From Chloranthus sessilifolius (Eukaryota; Streptophyta; Magnoliopsida; Chloranthales; Chloranthaceae): DNA of 64,000 nt. The notes beneath the pieces are model-generated. The model did no database searches and was not told where the DNA came from. It saw nothing but the letters and a program-made list of their open reading frames with translations. The translations under genes and the position numbers were made by a program. The stretch is from the NCBI GenBank assembly GCA_021018995.1, contig CM037584.1, forward strand, positions 147,391,317-147,455,316, given 5' to 3'. This document shows, piece by piece, positions 11,995-21,605 of the stretch (position 1 is the stretch's first letter; each line of letters starts with the position of its first letter).

Positions 11995-12200
11995 ATATGA
12001 TAGATCTACCATTAAATATGGTAGATCTACCAAATTTATGGCTACATCTACCCTTAAATAAGGTAGATCTACACTTATATAAGGTACATCTACCCTTAAA
12101 TAAGGTAGATCTACACTTATATAAGGTAGATCTATACTTAAATAAGGTAGATTTATACTTATATAAGGTAGATCTACCCTTAAATTAGGTAGATCTATCT
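11995..12200. repeat. 21-bp minisatellite containing AGATCT
   Basis: About eight to nine copies of a 21-bp unit (acccttaaataaggtagatc plus t) alternating with a cacttatataagg variant. Because 21 is a multiple of three, it makes an artificial open frame with a 7-residue peptide repeat (LPLNKVD/LHLYKVD); it is not a gene. It sits within the hAT element. Confidence 0.85.
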
Positions 12201-12641
12201 TATTTTAGTATTTAAAATGAAATAAAATGATGGTAAAACGATAAACACGTACCTTCTACGTTGATCCCGTGATTTTTTTTACGATTCGGCGGCGATTTAG
12301 GGTGCAAATAACCCAAAAATGAGAGAGGAAGAAGGAAGAAGAGAGGAAGAAGAAAGGAGGAGGAAAATGGGGGAAAAAATGGGAAACCCGACCCTTTAGT
12401 CGATCAAAGGGTGGGGCCCACGATAATTTCAAATTATCGTCCGATACGAACGATAATTTCAAATTATCGTCTGATAATTTGATATTATCGTCCGATACGG
12501 ACGATATTTTGCCCGTATCGGACGATAATTTACTTATTTTATAGGTGGTACGATACATACCCTATGTATCGTACCGGTGACCTCCAAAATCGATACGTAT
12601 CGTCCGATACGTATCGGTATCGGACGATATTTTGACCCATG

Positions 12642-12649
12642 GTCCGGAG
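12642..12649. other. Right 8-bp target duplication of hAT element
   Basis: GTCCGGAG, partner of 7185-7192, followed by ccatacatcaac exactly as in the uninterrupted repeat copy near 13942. Confidence 0.9.
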
Positions 12650-13362
12650 CCATACATCAACCTCCCTTGGGTGCCACACGGCATCGCTGCGTCGATGTCC
12701 TAGGCCCACCCTTTCAGGCCTAGGAGACACTTGCGCCCCCTCTGGCAACGCAAGGCCCCGTGCGGGTGGAAGGCAACTCTCCAGCTCCTCTCCCACATAG
12801 AAGGGTAAAACAATCATTCAACAAGAATAGCAGGAGAACCTCAAACCTATTGGTTTGACATACCGTAACGCATCTGCATCACTAGCCTATCTTGGCTGTG
12901 TCGCATCCATGTCGCTCCCGCGTCTTACCCACATGCGACTGTGTCGCGTCCTCGCAGCGCGACCACACCGCAAGGCCCTCTTGGCCCCATGTCGCGTGCC
13001 CTCCTAGCACCACATGTCGTGCCCCAAGCACCAAGCTGCAAGCTCGAATATTGGCCCCGTCACATCCTCCACCACTCCATAATGTCAACGTCCTCGTTGA
13101 CACATGATCGCAGTGAACTGACCCCGCCAACTCCTCCCAACCAGTTAGCATCACATTTGTAGTTCTTAGGTCCGCACCTTCCCACTAGCTCCCCACCGTC
13201 ACCCCTGCTGGGTTAACTTGGTTCTGCTGTCACAAGGCCCTCAGCTGTTAACTAGCTCAGGGATGTCGCGTGCCCTGTTGACACCACACCGCGTGTCACT
13301 GCTGACACCAATTTGCTTAATAGCATCATCGCTTTTGGATCGAACTTGGCTCTGATACCAAA
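12650..13362 (-). repeat. GC-rich LTR-like repeat, copy A right part and putative interior
   Basis: Continues copy A after the hAT insertion and matches 13942-14297 through tgtcgcaaggccctcttg, then extends further (12980-13150) with sequence that reappears inverted at 14380-14530. The last part (13345-13360) is cgaacttggctctgatacca, the reverse complement of a primer-binding site TGGTATCAGAGCC, placed two bases before the TGTCACGG start of copy B. Open frames here are compositional by-products. Confidence 0.6.
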
Positions 13363-14300
13363 TGTCACGGGGTCACACTTCTGCAACCTCAGTCCCGTGC
13401 GGCACTTAACGCCCGCGGCACTAAGTCAGCCTACTTCTGATACCAACAGTCGCGGGGCATCCTTCGACGCGCTTTCAACCCGCGCGGTGCTTCGCTACTA
13501 CATGTAACGAAGCCAACTCATCTACACATCAGCTCTGATACCGCCTGCTTAGAGGACGGGAACTCTCCCAACATGGTTACCTCTGTTTCGCGGCCTACCA
13601 CCCAACTGTATCGTGCCCCTTACGACACGCTCATTTGCACCACTGTGCTAAACTTGGCCTGCTCAAGCTTCACCCTGTGCACTGCGCTAGTACCTCGCTT
13701 TGCAACCGTCTTGACATGCAGCTCCCCATGCCATCATGTCTTGCTCACATACCGAACCAAGCCCACAGCCTTGTGCTCGCGTGCTCAATTGAGTCCCACG
13801 CAGCCTGCCTTCATGTGCGTTCCGAATTACTAGCACTCGTTCATCCTTGGCCCACATGTTGTCGTGCTCAACTGAGTCCCACGCAGCGCTGGTGTTCTTC
13901 TCGCGAGGTTGTCCAGCCGTATGCACCGCGACGCGTAGTCCGAAGCCATACATCAACCTCCCTTAGGTGTCACACGGCATCGCTGCGTCGACGTCCTAGG
14001 CCCACCCTTTCAGGCCTAGGAGACACTTGCGCCCCCTCTGGCAACGCAAGGCCCTGTGTGAGTGGAAAGCAACTCTCCAGCTCCTCTCCCACATAGAAGG
14101 GTAAAACAGTCATTCAGCCAAAATGGCAGGAGAACCTCAAACCTATTGGTTTGACATACCGCAACGCCTCCGCATCGCTAGCCTATCTTGGCTGTGTCGC
14201 GTCCATGTCGCAACCGTGTCACTCCCGCGTCTTACCCACATGCAACTGTGTCGCATCCTTGCAGCGCGACCACGTCGCAAGGCCCTCTTGCCCCCCCCCT
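13363..14300 (-). repeat. GC-rich LTR-like repeat, copy B (contains the empty hAT site)
   Basis: TGTCACGGGG start next to an initiator-Met primer site on the minus strand, consistent with the 5' LTR of a minus-strand element. It preserves the uninterrupted target gtagtccgaagccatac at about 13931-13947. From 14002 it also forms the left arm of a long inverted repeat. No domain-bearing ORF. Confidence 0.6.
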
Positions 14301-14379
14301 CTGGCAACGCAAGGCCCCGTGTGGATGGAAGGCAACTCGTGCTCGCGTGTGGATGGAAGGCAACTCAGGCTGGGAGGAG

Positions 14380-14808
14380 TTGGCAGGGTCAGTTCACTGC
14401 GATAATGCGTCAACGAGGACGTTGACATTATGGAGTGGTGGAGGATGTGACAGGGCCAATACTCGAGCTTGCAGCACGGTGCTTGGGACACGACATGTGG
14501 TGCCAGGAGGGCACGCGACTTGGGGCCAAGAGGGACTGGCGACGTGGTCGCGCTGCGAGGACGCGACACGGTCGCATGTGGGTAAGACGCAGGAGCGACA
14601 CGGACGCGACACAGCCAAGATAGGCTAGCGATGCAGAAGCGTTACGGTATGTCAAACCAATAGGTTTGAGGTTCTCCTACTATTCTGGCTGAATGACTGT
14701 TTTACCCTTCTATGTGGGAGAGGAGCTGGAGAGTTGCCTTCCACCCACACGGGGCCTTGCGTTGCCAGAGGGGGCGCAAGTGTCTCCTAGGGCTGAAAGG
14801 GTGGGATT
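14380..14808 (+). repeat. Inverted partial copy of the GC-rich repeat
   Basis: Reverse-complement counterpart of about 12700-13150 and of 14002-14297. Its outer end (tgaaagggtggg, 14797-14808) corresponds to cccaccctttca at about 14001, and the similarity stops sharply at 14808. The two arms (14002-14297 and about 14530-14808) could fold into a ~290-bp imperfect hairpin around a ~230-bp loop. Confidence 0.8.
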
Positions 14809-15377
14809 ATATTCAATTAATATTTTGTAACAACGCTTACTGCCTTGTTCTGATAAACACATACAGAATTGTGTATCTGCAGAAGGCTTATTGATAGTGG
14901 GCTGTTAATAAAAATATTAGTTTCAGGTTTAGTCATTTTCAATTTTCTTAATCTGTTTCATTTTTTTTCCAACTTTTCTCGTCTTTCCCAATTTTTGCTG
15001 ATTTTTTCCAGACCTTTCTACCGCCGAATGTTAACTGAACACCAACTTAGTGCCTATGAAAAACGGGGCAACAAGGCCTATAGAACAAAAGGAAACCGGA
15101 TAATCCATATACAAAAGCAATTCCAAATGAACAAAGCCAACATTGTGCATAAGAAAACATCTAGAGTTCTTGAAGGAAATTTTGATTACGTTCATATTGG
15201 ACGTCCACAAAGCAGCGAGAATAATTGACATGTAAAACAATTACGCTAATATTGGAAGTCCAACAAAGCAGTGAGAATAACTGACATGTAAAACAATTTG
15301 TATATGAATAAATGCTATCTAAACTAATCCAGAAGGAACATGAGAAGCCTATTAGATGCTATCAGATATTCACTCAC
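14809..15377. other. AT-rich sequence next to TBP exons, no gene recognised
   Basis: No transposon domain and no further TBP exon seen. A short direct repeat is present (gaataattgacatgtaaaacaa near 15220 and its near copy near 15278). A small + frame at 15031-15228 has no recognisable domain. The region would be intron if the TBP exons belong to a live gene. Confidence 0.4.
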
Positions 15378-15743
15378 CATTTTTCCGGAAGCAAATATCA
15401 ATGCCGTAGTTTTTGGTTCTCTTATCCTCATAATAACAGCAGCAAAACGCTGTTAAAACAAAACATTTAGAAATATATATATATATATATATATATATTA
15501 TGTTTCTGTAAATTTCCCGAGAAAGAAAATATGTAAAGCCAGTACTTCCACATAACACAGTGAAAAAGGTCAGCAAAGACTGCAAACTAAAGGCCAATAG
15601 AAAATATGCATGCTTTGAGAAAAAGCAAAAGAGCTACCATCGAACTGTTCCGTACCTTGGGATTATACTCAGCGTTACGGGCTTGCAGAGCTATGGTCTT
15701 AAGGTCCAGCTTGCAGTCCAAGTTCACTGTTGAAACGATGTTC
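15378..15743 (-). CDS. TBP: TATA-binding protein, two internal exons (partial gene)
   Basis: TBP binds the TATA box and nucleates RNA polymerase I, II and III initiation complexes. Two exons are readable on the minus strand. Exon at 15656-15743 (88 bp) reads [15 protein letters not shown] then [14 protein letters not shown]. Exon at 15378-15449 (72 bp) reads [13 protein letters not shown] then [11 protein letters not shown]. Both are essentially the family consensus for the first half of the saddle domain. The acceptors (ttcaatctctag, tgttttaacag) and donors (AAG|gtacgg, ATG|gtgagt) are canonical; the 206-bp intron holds an AT run. The two exons join in frame without a stop. The N-terminal exon and the second saddle repeat were not found anywhere in the window, so the gene either has very long, transposon-filled introns or is a fragment. 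The clean frame and splice sites argue against old decay. Confidence 0.88.
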
Positions 15744-16299
15744 CTAGAGATTGAACAAATACTCAAACCAATGTTCACTATAGTACCAGCCATATACTAG
15801 AATATTATTTTAAACAGGATATCAATCATCACTTATAGAAAACCATAATTTTATTTTATTTTAATCAGGCAGGTTCATGGGGTTGATAAAAAAGGTCATG
15901 GCGGCTAATGAGGTTATTGATATCAAAGTCAAATTTAGGAAATGCAGTAATTAAGCAGGGGACCTGGAGAAGATGAATTAAGCATTAAGCAACATAGTGT
16001 CAGAAATAGCCTTAGTGGTATCTGAATGGTTCAACTCTCAGGAATTATAAATGGCGATCAGATCAACTATTTCAAATTGCCTAGTGATTTTAGGCAAGGG
16101 AACTTTGTATCTCCATTTTTTCACTTTAGCAGCATATAGGCCATTGGCAGAATTCATGCAAGAGCCACAAGTTGCCACTTGTAATCTGGCATCAGCCTGC
16201 TCAGAATGGTCTTTTGATATCTCATTTACAGAATATTGATGACATAATAAGGATGGGTGAAATCACAATGACGTGAACAGAAAATCTATGCCTCTTGAC
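15744..16299. other. No gene recognised; putative TBP intron
   Basis: AT-rich, with no transposon domain and no conserved TBP N-terminal exon visible. If the TBP gene is real, this is the intron preceding the NIVSTVNL exon. Confidence 0.4.
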
Positions 16300-16460
16300 C
16301 ATGGATCAAAATTTTGGCCGAAATCTGAAGATTTCGGACGAAATGTTTCGGTTTCGGTCCCTACCGAAACCAAAATCCAAAATTTTGGTTATTAAATGTA
16401 TTGAGGGGAAAATTTCGGTGTCGGTCATGACCGAAACGAAATCCAATATTTTGACCCTTG
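16300..16460. mobile_element. hAT MITE, 161 bp, perfect 8-bp duplication
   Basis: The ends are CATGGATCAAAATTTTGG and the inverse of CAAGGGTCAAAATATTGG. Direct 8-bp duplications CTCTTGAC flank it at 16292-16299 and 16461-16468 with no mismatch. The interior is made of inverted ccgaaatttcgg-like motifs. The termini match those of the 5.4 kb hAT element, so it is a non-autonomous relative, and the perfect duplication suggests a fairly recent insertion. Confidence 0.9.
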
Positions 16461-16468
16461 CTCTTGAC

Positions 16469-16739
16469 CCATATTGTAATGTGTCTTGCACAAGATATCA
16501 ACTAAAACAAATCAATTGGCTGGTGGAATCAACATGAAAGGTGGCATAATTACAGATTTTCTAGAGATAATTGAATATGAGGTCATTCTTTCCCCATCAA
16601 ATATTTAAGAGATTGTTTGAAGCTGGAACAATCAATGATTTGGTTTGAATTTTGTAGTGGAGACGTTCAAAACTAGGCTGGATAAAATGTCATTTCCACA
16701 TCACATTACCATGATAAAAAAAAATTCTTTGGTTAATCT
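16469..16739. other. No feature recognised
   Basis: AT-rich stretch between the MITE and the 3' part of the LINE; it may hold the LINE 3' end, which I cannot place. Confidence 0.35.
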
Positions 16740-18059
16740 TCCCATCCGTTGCAGAAACTGGAAGCGGAGAGGCAGAAATTTATAAAATTTGGGAGATAGG
16801 CACACCTAGGAAGTGGCCATGATATGTATGTATGAAATATGCGTAAAGTAAATTGGATGATTGGCAAGAATAGCCTCAATCAAAGGCACCGTTCCACCTT
16901 TTGACAGGAAGACCCCTTTCCAACCCACGAGCTTCTTATCAAACAGTTCTAAGGCAGGACACACAAAGTCAAACCAACCCTAAGAGAATAACAGAAGAGT
17001 GTGACCCACCGACTACAGCTTATATAACATGCCAAAGATTCAACTTCCAACTCCTCCATCCTTACCCTAATGATCCTACCTTCCCAAGGTTGAGCCACTG
17101 ACTTGACACCGCATCACTAATCATAGCCTTTAAATGGAAGAGTTCCTCCTCAAAGGCACAACAAAGATTAAGTGTGTCATAAGCATACTGAAGATGTGTC
17201 CCCTCTAGATCACCCCTAGCAAGCGCAAAGCCATGAACCAGGTCCGATTCTGCCGCTTTAACCATAAGTCTACTAAAAGCCTCTCCAAAAACATCAAACA
17301 AGGAGATATAGGGCCCACCTTGGTGTAAGCCTCTAGAGCTTTTGAAGAAGCCTCTATCCGATTAACAAGAACCAAGAACCATGTCGAAGACACACACCCT
17401 GTGATCCATTCCAGCCACTTTAAATTAAAATCTAATCAACCGAGCATATAGCTGAAAAAGACCTAGTCCACTCTATCATTAGCCTTCTCCTCTAATTTAC
17501 AAATCAAACTTGATAGTTTGTGCCTTTATCTCGAGTCAATATACTCGTGTGAAGATCGCAGCATCCATGATATGCCTTCCTTCCACAAACGCACCCTAAC
17601 ATGGTGAAATAATAGTTTTCATATGCAATTTGAGCCAATTCGCAAGGACCTTACGAGATCTTATTCAAGCTGCCCCATACGCTGATTGGTCTAAAATTGT
17701 TTAGTTTTCCGGCCTAGTTTTGGTTGGGATGATCACGAGGAAAGCGTTATTGATGCAATTACCACTTTCTCAAGTCTAGGTTACTCCCCAAAAACATCCA
17801 TAACTTCAACCTAAAGGAGATCCCCAAAAAGAGTATAGCCATCTGGGTTTAATGCTCTATTAACCCCACTCACCTCTCAAAAATAGCTTTCATGATCTCT
17901 TGTTCATCAAAACATCTATGAAGAATGACATGATTGACAATTAAGATTGACCAAAATTCGTGGTCATCAAATTTGGGTCTTGACCAAACTTCCCCATCAA
18001 AAAGAGACCTATAATAGTTGATCATTTTGAGATTGAGCTCCTCTCCATCCACCACTCTT
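16740..18059 (-). pseudogene. LINE ORF2, reverse transcriptase and C-terminal part
   Basis: Minus-strand reading from 18055: VVDGEELNLKMINYYRSLF, then EQEIMKAIFE (about 17870), typical of the RT lead-in of plant L1 elements. The catalytic motif appears as QYAYDTLNLC near 17165-17195 in place of the usual F-A-D-D, so the second catalytic aspartate pair is damaged. Downstream the conserved FDKKLVGWKGVFLSKGGTV segment is readable at about 16880-16950, then a stop near 16815. Frame changes occur around 17300-17700. Confidence 0.8.
18055..18059. other. Left target duplication of element C
   Basis: CTCTT, identical to 22689-22693 on the other side of the element. Confidence 0.93.
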
Positions 18060-19141
18060 TGATGCGAGAACTTACTACATGTAATGTTAGGGCTGATATT
18101 AGGAGTAAAATTAATTTAATCAATTTAAAATAATAATTTCTCATAACATATTACCACAGAAAATCCCAGAAATCAATTAGGTGATTTAATTTCGGCCCAA
18201 ATTAGCGTTACTTTCGTGTACGTTCCCTATCGCGGATCTAGAAGACTAGGGTTCTTATGAACGGCTAGATCTCCGATAGTTTTAGGGCATCGAACGAGCT
18301 CGCAAGCGGGTTCTCTCGATACCAAAAGAAAATAAAAGGCTAATAAAATTAATGGTGAACAAAATATTGATTTAGGGCTTTTATGAGATCAATAAAATAA
18401 TTAGGATTATGCTACTTACGCAAACCGTAGATCTAAAGAAGATAGAGATGGAAGAAGAGTTGGCCTCGTACCAAATCGCAAGCGGGAATCGAAGAATCGC
18501 TTTCCGTTTTGAGAGAATCACACCCTCACGAAAGTTTAGAACTATCAATTTTGCATAAGTAATTTTCATTAACCAAAAACTAATAATAAAAATGTTTACA
18601 AGCCTTTAAATAGGCTAGCCAATGCATAAAATTAGAAATCCTATTATAACTCTAGTTCCTAATTCAAATAAAAGAAATATCCTAATTCTTCTAAACAATA
18701 AAGTCCTAAACAATAAGAAAACTAATCATATTTCTAATAAAAGAAACAACTCTTACTTTCTAAAATAAAATAATAAAAGAGACTAATCATAATTCAATTA
18801 GGATTCTTGAAATTCGTCACTTTATGTGCAGCCTCTGAAAACTGACCATAACTTCTTCAATATTTGTCGGAATTGCACGTTTTTTGGCTCGTTGGAAAGC
18901 TACTTCGATAAGCTTTCAAATACGATCAATTTCGCATCAATCCAACTTCGTTTAACACTTCAAAATAGGCCAAACATAAAAATGACGGGATTGAAAGTTA
19001 AAGACCCTAATAAATTTTGGATTTCTTTTCTTTTTGATCAAACGGGTCTTTTTTTTTAAAACCCATTCGTGGGTCCACTTTCTCTCTTGACATCTCTTTA
19101 TCCGATCACGATTCAAACAGGCGGATCTAAAATACGCATCA
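18060..19141 (-). repeat. 3' LTR of element C
   Basis: Plus-strand ends TGATGCGAGA...ACGCATCA. Differs from the 5' LTR only at scattered positions and by a few bases in T runs, indicating a fairly recent insertion. Confidence 0.95.
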
Positions 19142-19156
19142 ATCCCCTCTACTTTG
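19142..19156 (-). promoter_or_regulatory. Polypurine tract of element C
   Basis: Minus-strand reading CAAAGTAGAGGGGAT directly before the 3' LTR; this is where second-strand synthesis is primed in LTR retrotransposons. Confidence 0.85.
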
Positions 19157-19299
19157 AAAAAGTTCGACCTCGAACTTTGGTTGGCATGAGTTTTCACAGT
19201 CGCAATCACAGACAATATATATGGAACTTCGATCGGAAGCGGCTGGAATCGAACGTCCCCATGGTTGTGACAGAGCTCCAAGAGATCCGGGTCAATCTG

Positions 19300-19660
19300 C
19301 TAAACTCTTGTGTAATCCACGTATTCATTCTTTGTGTCGGCCTTATTATTCCACTTGACCAAGTACTTTTGAAGTCCCCCATGGTTGGTGGATACAATCT
19401 GATCTTCCAGCACATCTTCGATGATCTCACGGATTTGCCGAGTAGGTGAGGGTAACGGTGTGGGAAGGGGAATAATTGGATCATCGGATGTAGAAGGCCC
19501 AAAGGGGTTGGCAGGGATGGTTGAAGGGCCATGGAATGGAACAAGGTCCTCCACATTGAAAGTCATGCTAATCCCCAATTCCGACGGAAGATCTAAGATA
19601 TAAGCATTAGAACCGGCACGCTTCAAGATCTGCTAGGGTCCAGCACCACAAGCTTGGAAC
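19300..19660 (-). pseudogene. Integrase C-terminus and chromodomain of element C
   Basis: Reads MKRAGSNAYILDLPSELGI, then FNVEDLVPFHGP (the conserved end of gypsy integrase), a proline-rich linker, and a chromodomain start REIIEDVLEDQIVST with LQKYLVKW. The chromodomain targets integration to particular chromatin in chromoviruses. The frame ends at 19300, a little before the usual chromodomain end. Upstream the integrase frame is readable only patchily to about 19740 (WNIPERF..., FKEF...) with stops; the catalytic core is missing. Confidence 0.82.
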
Positions 19661-19949
19661 TTCTTTGCAACTCCTTGCGGGAATCGCTCGGGTATATTCC
19701 AAACCATCACAAAATCACCCTCTTAGAATTCTTTGAATCGTCTATGAGAATTTGCAGAGAATTTATATTTTTCGTTCTTTAAATTAATTCTTTTCTTAAT
19801 CTCAGCATGTAACTCATGAATGCAATATGCAAAACTGGATGTAGACTCTGATGACCTTTGATGAATGAACATTGGGACGAAATCTATGTGTGTTCTAGTT
19901 TTTAGCTTACCCTTCCACTAGATGAGGTATGCTTGATGTTTCTCAGATT

Positions 19950-20900
19950 GCGTTCTCCTTGCAGTCCAAGTGTTGTCAATTTCCGATTTACCTTTCCACT
20001 TAAGAAGATACTATCGATATGCTTGGTGTGTCTTTACCTTAGTAATAAAATATGGATCTCCCAAAACTCTTCCATCTAACCTCTTCACATATTGTTCAGG
20101 CAGGTATTTGGAAATCAATGAGTAGATAGGATTGGGCTCTATAGGCTCATGTGTAAGTGACACTAACGACTCTTGTGTGAATGATGCAAAGGGCACTAAT
20201 GGCTCATGTACACTCGACTCGATTAACTCATGTGTACTCGCTTCAACCAAAATCAAAGACTCTAGATGATTTAATTGACACTAATGGTTCTTGTGTGCCC
20301 AGTTCGATGGACTCACATGTATTCGACCCAATGGGCACCAACAAGTTGTGTGCGCCCAACTCTATGGGTACCAATGACTCATAGGCAAGTGGCTCGATTG
20401 GTTCAAGTGTGAGTGACTCAACATCACTACTCACAAGGGAAATAGAAGTCTCTTTAATACAAACTAGACTTTCATCAGCTTCTTCTATCTCCTCTTCACT
20501 CAGCACGGTACTAGGGTCGTACACTTCTTTCACTTCCATATTCTTCGGCTCCTTAGGACTCACTCTTTTAGTCAATAAATTCTGAGTGGGAAATTTTGTG
20601 GGGCATTGGTATGCAAAGTGTCCAAACCTTGACACTTAAGGCAATCAGGACACTTATCCGTCTTGGTTTTCAAACTCCGAAGAAGGTGACAGTGTGTTAA
20701 AGGAACATGCTTTTCAATAAGTCGCACCTTCATGTTGTCCCATGTGGAGATGTGTTTATTTCGAAGAGATTCAATACGATGTTCTACGCGAGTCCAAAAA
20801 TTTTTGACATTACCCTCCAACTTTGTTTTTGCTAGCCTAATTTTGTACTCATTTGGTACGCCATACCAATCAAAATATTCCTCTATACTCTATCACAATG
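19950..20900 (-). pseudogene. Gag remnant of element C with zinc knuckle and repetitive tail
   Basis: Minus-strand frames from about 20870: MEGNVKNFWTRVEHRIESL...TWDNMKVRLIEKHVP (capsid end), then a zinc knuckle that crosses a frameshift near 20635 (CPDCLKCQG in one frame, FGHFAYQCPTKF in the next). A serine/glutamate-rich tail follows with repeated HEPLVP, EPLVSI and THEPIEP units (20150-20420), then an acidic stretch (SEEEIEEADESL), and the final piece EPNPIYSLISKYLPEQ. The repeated tail is unusual for gag and occupies part of the region where pol would begin. Confidence 0.7.
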
Positions 20901-21199
20901 ATGAGGGTATCCCCTAACTCTAGTCTTATCACAATTTTTAGGATTTTGCCAAGAATTTAGAGTGTAGTGGTTTCCTTGTTTGGCTAGTACCCTTTCATGA
21001 CGGGTAAGGAATTCACGGTGACGTGTAAGTGACTCATACATGATGCTTAACACAAACACAATTCAGACACAATACTCAAAAGACACACTATGAACCAACA
21101 ATGGATAAGAACTTTTGTCAAACACTAGACGTGCACACTAATGAACACTAATGAAATAAAATGCAATAAGATTGAAATGGCATGCAATTATAAAACTAA

Positions 21200-21540
21200 G
21201 TGATGTAAAATAAAAGTTAGACAAAGGCTAGACGAAAGCTAGACAAAAAAAAAACTTAGACGAAAGCTTTACAAAAATATTCTCTTTTTTTTAATGCAGA
21301 CAAAAAGCTAGACAAAAAATTTCAGACAAAAGCCAGACGAACTTTTCAGACAAAAGCTAGACAAATTTTTTTAAGACAAAGCCAGACATAAATTGCAGAC
21401 AAAAAGGTAGACAGAAATTTTCAGACAAAAACTAGCAAAAAAATCTCAGACAAAAGCTAAACGAAAATTTTCAAACAAATTTTTTTCTAGACAAAAGCTA
21501 GACTTTTTTTTTTTTTTTTTTTTAAAACCTAAAAAATAAA
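21200..21540. repeat. Degenerate AGACAAAAGCTAGACAAA repeat (leader of element C)
   Basis: Many imperfect copies of a short unit (agacaaaagctagac/agacgaaag) in the leader between primer-binding site and gag. The same unit in reverse orientation (gtctagttttcgtctagc) is found at about 1470-1595 in the equivalent leader of element A, confirming the family link. Confidence 0.85.
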
Positions 21541-21591
21541 AATAAAAACTAAAACCTATATGAGCACTAAAACCCTTAAACTAAACTGATT

Positions 21592-21602
21592 CTCTGATAC
21601 CA
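21592..21602 (-). promoter_or_regulatory. Primer-binding site of element C
   Basis: Reverse complement reads TGGTATCAGAG, a perfect match to the complement of the initiator-Met tRNA 3' end, three bases from the 5' LTR end. Confidence 0.92.
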
Positions 21603-21605
21603 ATT

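Larger units (their letters stand above)
7193..12641 (-). mobile_element. hAT transposon, near full length (5.4 kb)
   Basis: Cut-and-paste DNA transposon. The ends are inverted repeats starting CATGGGTCAAAATATCG on both sides. It is flanked by an 8-bp target duplication (GTCCGAAG/GTCCGGAG), the hallmark of the hAT superfamily, and the empty site is preserved nearby in a second copy of the host repeat. Subterminal regions are dense in the palindrome GATACGTATC and in TATCGTCCGATAC-type motifs (7205-7290, 12430-12630), the kind of clustered site hAT transposases bind. It encodes one transposase on the minus strand (7699-11197) and has a long AT-rich 5' region with tandem repeats (11290-12200). 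The transposase has stops, frameshifts and an inserted MITE, so this copy is no longer autonomous. Confidence 0.93.

Noticed and set aside
11997..12188. Frame with heptad-like LPLNKVD peptide repeat
   Set aside because: Pure translation of the 21-bp minisatellite.
15031..15228. Small + frame (MLTEHQLSAYEKRGNKAYR...) beside the TBP exons
   Set aside because: No domain recognised, no splice or promoter support; opposite strand to TBP.
16306..16491. Minus frame rich in D/R/F at the hAT MITE
   Set aside because: Translation of the MITE's inverted words.
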